A stretch of 64,000 nucleotides of DNA from Allium sativum (Eukaryota > Streptophyta > Magnoliopsida > Asparagales > Amaryllidaceae): contig CM060912.1 of assembly GCA_030737875.1 (NCBI GenBank), forward strand, positions 207,961,231 through 208,025,230, in the 5' to 3' direction. Made by a program: the position numbers and the translations under genes. This document shows positions 57,601 to 64,000 of this stretch, piece after piece. The notes below the pieces were generated by a model that was given only the letters and a program-made list of their open reading frames with translations, had not been told where the DNA came from and did no database searches. The first letter of the stretch is position 1. The number at the start of each line of letters is the position of its first letter.

Positions 57601-60600
57601 AAAAATGTAACTTTTTTTAATCTAAATTACATTAAAAATGTAACTTTTTTTGTCTAAATTACATTAAAAATATAAACTTTAACTTAATTACATAAAAATG
57701 TAATTTTTCTCCTTTATCTTAATTTACATGATAAATGAAATTTTTTCACCTTTAACATAATTCACATGGAAATTGACTTAATTACATAAAAATGTAATTT
57801 TTATGTTCTTTAACTTAATTACATAAAAATGTAATTTTCTTCTAATTGTGTAAATCTAATTACATATAAATGTAACTTTATCTTTTAATTCAATTCACAA
57901 GGAAGATGCAAAATTTTACTTTTAATCCTATTCATAAGGAAAATGTAAATTTTCATTTTTAATTCTATTTACAAAAGGATGTAAAATTTCTCTTTTAAAC
58001 TAATTGACAATGAAATCAATGTTCTATTTTTTTTCATTTCTAACAAATTGACAAAATAAATAATGTCTTTTTCATATTTAACAAAACGGCGGTGAAAATA
58101 ATGTCCATTTTCTAATTTAACGCATTACAGTATAAATTAATGTCAATTCTAATTTAACACATAACGATGTAAAATAATGTATATTCTGGTGTAATCCTTT
58201 TCAATTACCAAAAATGAATATTTTGGTCTTATCATTTTTAATTACCAAAAATGAATATTTTGGTCTTTTAATTTGCAATGTAAAATCCTACCTTTTAAGT
58301 TACATTAAAAATGTAATTTTAATTACACCGTCAAATTCTACTTTTTATTACATTAAAAATGTAATTAATATTACATGTCAAATCTTGCTTTTTAATTTGC
58401 AATGTAAATTTTTATACTTTAATTACACATAAAAATGTAATTTTATTTACTATGCAAATTCTTATTCTTTCATTACATATAAATATGTAATTATATTTTA
58501 CATGTAAAAACTTATTCTTTAATTACATTTAAAAATGTAATTTTATTTACAATGTAAATCTTTAATTACATATAACAATGCAATTTTATTTTCAATGCAA
58601 ATTCTTCTTCTTTAATTACATTTAAAAATGTAATTATATTTTACATGCAAAAACATATTCTTTAATTACATATAAAAAATGTAATTTTTATTTTACATGC
58701 AAAAACATATTCTTTAATTACATATAAAAAATGTAATTTTTATTTTACATGCAAAAACATATTCTTTAATTACATATAAAAAAATGTAATTTTTATTTTA
58801 CATGCAAAATCTGATCATTTTTACTTTTAACAAAAAGTAAATCTTTTCCATACCGTCATCTTTTCCTTTTTGATTTTAATAAAATCCCAATCTTTACCAT
58901 ACCGTTATATTTCAATGTAATCAACAACATAACAATATTTTATCAAACTAAAAAAAAAAATCTGGTCCAACCAAATACAACAGGGTGATATTTTTCTCAT
59001 GATTCACAGAAAAACCACAAACATGATACGACCAAATATTTAAACAAATAATTGGTTCTAATTTGCTACTATACACCGATCTAAAATTTTTGACTATTAG
59101 ATCTAACATCATATAACACAAAACAACAGGTCAATCATTTAGAATATTATCACATCGCAGATCTAGTTCAACGACAATTTAGCTTATTTAAATAACAAGA
59201 GAATAATAATTAAATTGATTTAATTATTTAAAATAGAATCTCACCTTGATTGGATCAGTATTAGAAATTCAAACGTGTTCAGAATATGTCCCAATCACTT
59301 TTTAAAAGTCGTATTCGAAGTCACGGTTCTCTCGGATCTGAAAATTTTCAGATTGGAGTTCGTATGAATAAATTATCAATTACCTTTCACAACTGCAATT
59401 GCAACAGATAAAAGCGTGGCAAATCTGATTGAATTTCATACCTTAATTTTCAGTTTTGTTCAAATCTTTGATTTGAATTTCCGGGAGATGTATGCAAAGG
59501 GGTTTGCGCGATGTCAGAGAGCTACGAGAGGGGGATGTGCGCCTGGAGGGGGTGGAGTGCGATCGCCTGTGGTAGTGCTAGGGGGAGGGGGGAGGTGCGA
59601 CGGGTTTGGAGGGCTGGTGCGGCGGCTACAGGCAACGGGGCGGGGAGATTTGGGTATGGACTCGAAGAGGAGAGAAGGCTCTACAAAATACTCCACAGCG
59701 AGGTGTTCTAATTTTGAGCGGAGGAGGAGAAATCGAAGCTTGAAAATTTGAAGGGTTATAGGTTATGGTGGCGGCTGAAACGAGAAGAGGAAGAAGACAT
59801 ACTGGCCCCATATCTATACTGTATTTAAGCGTATTTTTTTTAATTAATTCCAAAATTAGGGTTTTTCCGTCCGATCTCCAAACGGAGCCCAACGACTGTC
59901 GAACAATATGTTTTGACGCCTTCTGAATGCAATGGCGCTAGTGCCGAAGTCTAACTCTGAAGTTTACAGCATGTTTCTTTTATTTTTAAAATAAATCTTT
60001 AATATTAAATTCAAACGCACTTTTTAATATTACCGGGGCCACATACGAACTCAGAGAATTCCAGAAAAATTATTTCTGGCTTTGTTTTGACGATACGGTC
60101 CTAACAAAATTAATTTCGTTCAATTCTAAGCCTATTTGAAAAATGGCCTTTTTCAGGTCGATTAAAATTGACCGAAATTGACAAAACACATTTTCTTTTG
60201 CCACGGTCACAAATATATTCTAGAAATTATGAAAAATTAGCAATAATTTGACATTTCAGTTCCAACAAAAGTGGTTTCGTCCAAAACAGGGGTCGTTTGA
60301 AAAATGGCTATTTTTAATATTAAAAAATATATATAAATCCTACAGCGACTATTCTGAAATTTAAACCGGGCATAACTTTTGATTCCTGCTATAAAATTTC
60401 GATTTTTCAGATTCCTTGGAAAGATATTCTAAAAGAGATTCTAATATTTTTGGTTTCGCTAAAATCCGTAAAATTTTGCATCCTGTACGGTCAGTCAAAG
60501 TTCAAGTTTGACTTTTCAAACTACCACGCTATTTCTGACTCCTTTTATTATTAAAATTAAATTATTCATCCTAACTTCGATTTAAATAAATTTTTAATCA

Positions 60601-60694
60601 TTATTATTTTAAATAAATTATTCTAAATACCAAAACCCATTAAAATTAGTTAAAATAAAATTTTAAATTTACCCCAAAATTCAGGGTTGTTATA
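54695..60694 (-). mobile_element. Giant solo LTR 3 inside the CACTA transposase
   Basis: A 6,000-bp solo LTR. On the plus strand it starts TGTAATGGCTCGG and ends CAGGGTTGTTATA, with the final C of CA mutated to T. It is flanked by a perfect GCTGC duplication (54690-54694 and 60695-60699) that restores the transposase reading across it. Homologous to the other giant LTRs: TGCCCGT and GGGCACCC with GTCATGGGACTGGTGTGAG near 55030-55107, GCAGGGCCGGTCCG near 55600, GACGATACGGTCCTAAC near 60090. The middle (56770-58800) is a long palindromic AT-rich array. 59480-59700 is G-rich. No protein domain was found. Confidence 0.95.
56770..58810. repeat. Palindromic TTACATAAAAATGTAA-type array
   Basis: Two kilobases dominated by degenerate, self-complementary units of the form TTACATAAAAATGTAA (variants TTACATTAAAAATGTAA, TTACATATAAAAAATGTAA) at irregular 25-60 bp intervals, with more than 20 copies by eye. 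At 58640-58800 three nearly perfect ~55-bp units follow one another. The left part (56850-57170) carries related AAAAATG-rich units. Confidence 0.9.
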
Positions 60695-61990
60695 GCTGCA
60701 ATATTTGCTATGACAAATAAGATAAAAGAAATCTTTTGCTCAGTATTGAAGAACATCAAACTACCATACGATTGTGCCTCGAATGTTAGTCGGTAGTGCA
60801 CATAAAAGAGATAACGGTTATGGGATATAAGAGCCATAATGCTCATTTCATACTCCACTATTTGTTACAATTTACCGTGAAGAAAGCGTCAAAACCCAAG
60901 GTTGCATTATCAATGATCAGATTTAGTGCATTCCTTAGAGGACTATGGAGCAAGGCTATGGAAGTGGATGATATTAAGAGGCTACAAAGAGAAATTGTCG
61001 AGATACTTTGTCATTTTGAAATGATTTTTCCATAGGCTTTTTTTGATATAATGGTACACTTGCCTGTTCATTTATGCAGAGAAATCGAATACGGCGAGCC
61101 TGAACATCTTAATGCATGTATCCAATTGAGCGATATCAAGGAAAGTTGAAATCTTATGTGCGAAATAGAAACAGACCAGAAGGTTCGATTGCAGAAGGTT
61201 ACTTGGCAGAAGAGTATGTGTCCTTCTGTTCAAGATTTTTAAGCATTGATGGAGGAACAGAAAACACGTCGGTTGATTTTGGAAGATGTCCGATAGATTT
61301 GGAATATCATATTGGAACAATGAAGAATAAAGATGGGAAGATGTTCAATTTGAAAGATGCAGATTGGAAGGGAATGCATCACTATATTCTGTTTAATTCC
61401 GGTAATAAAGAAATTAAGAGTTTGAACGAGTAAGTTTTTAAGTTGCTGTATCATTTTCCTTAACTATAAATTAACATCTACATTTCGTAGTTTTTTGAAC
61501 TTAATTATTATTTAGGGTTCATCGAGCTTTTGTGGATGGTCTTGCAAATCCAAGAAGATACAAGAGGGAACGAGAACATTTCGAAGAGTTTTGGAATTAG
61601 CTTAAAGAAGAGGTTCTGAAAAAGGACAATATTTCAACAGATTTAGAGGTGTTTACATTAGGTACTAATTGAGTAGCTAGGAAGTTTACCGGTTATATAG
61701 TAAATGGATATAAATTCCACACAAAATTTAGAGATTCTCGATGTACCACACAAAATAGTGGTATATTTTTGACTACCAAAACCAACATCTTTGCAAGTTC
61801 GAAAGATCAAAACCCAATATTGGGTGATGTCAATTACAACGGATTAATCGAAGAAATTTTTGAGCTTGATTATTGGGGAGCTTTCACAGCGGCCCTTTTT
61901 AAGTGTTGCTGGTACCAAGAGGAAAAAGATTCATATGGTCTTACTCGAGTAAATTTTATCAAGTACCATAAAAATGATCCTTATGTCCTG
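60695..61990 (+). pseudogene. CACTA TNP2-type transposase, 3' half (DUF4218 and DUF4216)
   Basis: Continues directly after the solo LTR with FAMTNKIKEIFCSVLKNIKLPYD. The DUF4218 region follows: VMGYKSHNAHFILHYLL near 60810, AFFDIMVHLPVHLCREIEYGEP near 61035, MYPIERYQGKLKSYVRNRNRPEGSIAEGYLAEE in pieces near 61116-61215. A candidate intron lies near 61430-61515. DUF4216 follows near 61690-62010 (FTGYIVNGYKFHTKFRDSR, then TQNSGIF, then DVNYNGLIEEIFELDYW, LFKCCW). Several stops and shifts (for example in SDIKES near 61130 and after LGTN near 61670). The domain order matches full-length CACTA transposases. Confidence 0.9.
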
Positions 61991-62233
61991 TCTTCGCAAG
62001 TGCAGCAAGTATTTTATGTGGAAGATGCAGTTAAAAAGAACAATCATTATGTTATTAAAAAATTGCCGACAGATTGGTGTGATACTAAAAATCATAATGC
62101 AATGGAAGAAGACATGAGCAATACACATTCACATGATATGGGCATAGGTGGTGAACAAGAACCAAAAGTCCCTGTAATACAACTAGAAAAAGAACTAGAA
62201 GCAGAAGTTCCTGTTCTTGTTCCTTCTCGTTAG
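61769..62233 (+). pseudogene. CACTA transposase C-terminus
   Basis: A 154-codon open stretch that completes DUF4216 (YWGAFTAALFKCCWYQEE, then GLTRVNFIKYHKNDPYVLSSQVQQVFYVED) and ends with an acidic tail (ELEAEVPVLVPSR) and a stop at 62231-62233. It is the last exon of the broken transposase gene. Confidence 0.85.
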
Positions 62234-62500
62234 GACAAAAAATTCTTCTTTCTTATTGCTTTAATTTGGTCTAATTTATGATGTATTTGACACTTTTTGT
62301 TTTAGCTGGAAATTATTATCTTTGATGAACGTATTTGGCACTCTTTTCTCATAATGCAATCTACACTGTTCACATGTTTTATGATTTAATGTCTTTCTTT
62401 ACTGTCATCTAAATTGGTTATAGACCAAAATGTTATAGTTGTTGTTTTTTGTCCACTTTAACATGCATGTACCTTGTTCTAATGTATTCATTTTGTACAG
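62234..62500. other. Spacer between the two CACTA genes
   Basis: T-rich sequence ending TTTTGTACAG at 62500, a plausible 3' splice site for the second gene. Nothing else recognised. Confidence 0.4.
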
Positions 62501-64000
62501 GATGGATGAGATTATTAATATCCGACTACAACATGGCGGACAGTTTCGAAGGACATGTTACGTCGGTGGAGAATCCTTCATAGTAACAAAATATGATGTA
62601 GACCGCTTTTCTTACAGTGTGCTTATGGACTTTATTAAAGATGCTCTGCATTACACTATAATATGACGAGTCTATATCATCAGCAAAGGAAAGAGGGGTG
62701 GCTGACAGCTAATATTGAATGACAAGGACGTAACCGAGTACGTACAAGGCTGCAAAAAGCAAGGGGAAGTGGTTTTTTTACATCGACAACACCATTGACA
62801 AAGACAATGAGCCGTTGATTCAACTGCAGCCACATGTAATCATACGACCAAAGAAAAACATAATTCAAGGTATATATGTGTATGTAATATAGATCCATTC
62901 TTATATATATATATCTATGTGTATGTGTGTGTAAAGAACTATGAAGGAGGCCGTCGTAATTATTTTTATTGTTCCAGGTTCTACTAAGAAGCCAGTTGCA
63001 AAGCGCAAGTATACTAGTGCACATAGACTTCAGCAGCAACACAAAATGATGAAAAACAACCCAACTCAAGTGGGCCAGAAGAAACTATCGTCGGAGCCTG
63101 ATATGAATAATGATGAAGATGTTACTGTGATGGACGAAGGAACCAGGAGGAAATTAAATGTAGAAAATGAAATAGATAATGATGACGATACCTGAGAGAA
63201 TGAAGCTGATGTTCAGGTATTTTTCAGTTTTCATTTCAGTTTTATTAATCTAGATGAAATCTTGTATTTCAAACTACTTTTTATTAAAATTCTTGTGCAC
63301 ACATTCTGTCAAAATAGCAAGAACTGTTTATATGTCGACTCTATTTGGTTAACTAGCTTAAATTTATCATCGAAGGTGAGTAATAATGTTAATCTGCTTC
63401 CAGTTCTCACAACCATCAGTTTTAACGAAGTGTGAACAAGAGCGAATCACGCGAATGAAAGAAAACGATGCAGTTAGTAGATCACTTGAGGTGCCTTCAT
63501 TGGTTAGTTGTATGCAAGAGGCTGCCGCGCGAAATAGGAAAGATAAAGGTAAAGATGTTGCTGGACGTGATGAATACATCCCAGAAAATGTTGGTGAAGA
63601 CGTCACTAATGATTCATCGGATTTGGACGTATAAAGAAGTTATTTGTTTATTACTTGTCTTTGGCTTTAGGAATGTAAAAAATCCTGAACTTCGACTTAA
63701 TTGTAGAGAATAAAAAATGTTAAGTCAAAGGATCCTTTACCTGGACCGAGAACTCGTTTGCGAACCAATGCAGCCATTGAAATTGAGAAGGAAGCGATGA
63801 CCTGCACCCCCTCCAAAAAAAGCTGGCTCCAACAAGGATTGGTCATGACACACATTCCCACTCCAAAGAAACTCAATAACCCGGAGAAATTCGCAGAAAC
63901 ATTAAAGAAATTGATGAAACCTACATGGTCTTTTTTAGGAGTTTTAAAACCTACAACATCTCGTCCATCCGTTTTAAAACCTACATGTAGCAAATTGTTC
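62501..64000 (+). pseudogene. CACTA second gene (PB1-like N-terminus), cut by window end
   Basis: Exons in one direction. The first (62502-62664) reads IRLQHGGQF, then CYVGGESF, then DVDRFSYSVLMDF, the PB1-like opening common in CACTA- and MULE-borne proteins. Downstream are NEPLIQLQPHVIIRPKK near 62808, an intron with GT/AG ends at about 62870-62978, a basic then acidic linker (TKKPVAKRKYTS, then NNDEDVTVMDEGTRRKL), a second intron near 63220-63400, and an EQERITRMKEND segment near 63430. Near 63730 a PGPRTRLRTNAA stretch follows, and coding-like sequence continues to the edge. TGA 63193-63195 and other stops suggest decay. Function is unknown; a regulatory or TNPA-like role is a guess from position. 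Confidence 0.6.

Noticed and set aside
59416..59751. Gly/Arg-rich frame in giant solo LTR 3
   Set aside because: Falls in the G-rich promoter-proximal stretch shared by the family. Frames differ between copies.

Overview
The window is plant nuclear DNA, most likely an AT-rich eudicot. Plant-type Ty3/gypsy chromoviruses primed by initiator Met-tRNA, a plant mobile domain (PMD) gene, MULE and CACTA transposases, an L1-type LINE and hAT-like MITEs all point that way. I see no convincing intact single-copy host gene, rRNA or tRNA gene. Nearly every base lies in nested transposable elements, as in pericentromeric or intergenic heterochromatin.

Layout, left to right. 1-7708 is a decayed Tekay/Del-like gypsy element (gypsy-1): the 3' part of its 5' LTR, a twice-deleted interior with a 649-bp hAT-like MITE, and a 3.0-kb 3' LTR. 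7709-12016 is a LINE, interrupted by a 737-bp hAT-like MITE, and its 3' end reappears at 29383-30049. It is split by a 6.08-kb solo LTR (12017-17575 plus 28865-29382), which is itself split by a complete gypsy element (gypsy-2, 17576-28859, 5-bp duplication GTATT). 30050-31586 carries a broken PMD gene, followed by a 59-bp tandem repeat. 31847-45029 is a complete minus-strand LTR element with about 6.1-kb LTRs and only about 1 kb between them (duplication TGTAC). 45035-48890 is a degenerate MULE transposase on the minus strand, interrupted by a small LTR-like insertion. 48891-51370 holds microsatellites, a possible PPR pseudogene, a gypsy gag scrap and a hairpin-bearing minisatellite. 51470-52528 is a broken GRF zinc-finger reading frame. 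52881-64000 is a CACTA (En/Spm) transposon with TNP2-type transposase and a second gene, split by another 6.0-kb solo LTR (54695-60694, duplication GCTGC).

The main result is a family of LTR elements with about 6-kb LTRs. It is present three times in one window: one complete element and two solo LTRs, all in the same orientation and each with a perfect 5-bp target duplication. The complete copy has a primer-binding site and polypurine tract but no gag or pol, so it is a non-autonomous LARD-like element in which the LTRs make up more than 90% of the length. Its priming signals, 3' tail and a motif near the LTR end match those of the gypsy elements here, which suggests mobilisation by a Tekay-like partner.

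The nesting gives a relative order: PMD-MULE first, then LINE and giant-LTR element, then solo-LTR formation, then gypsy-2. All protein genes except the 747-codon 3' part of gypsy-2 pol carry stops, frameshifts or deletions.
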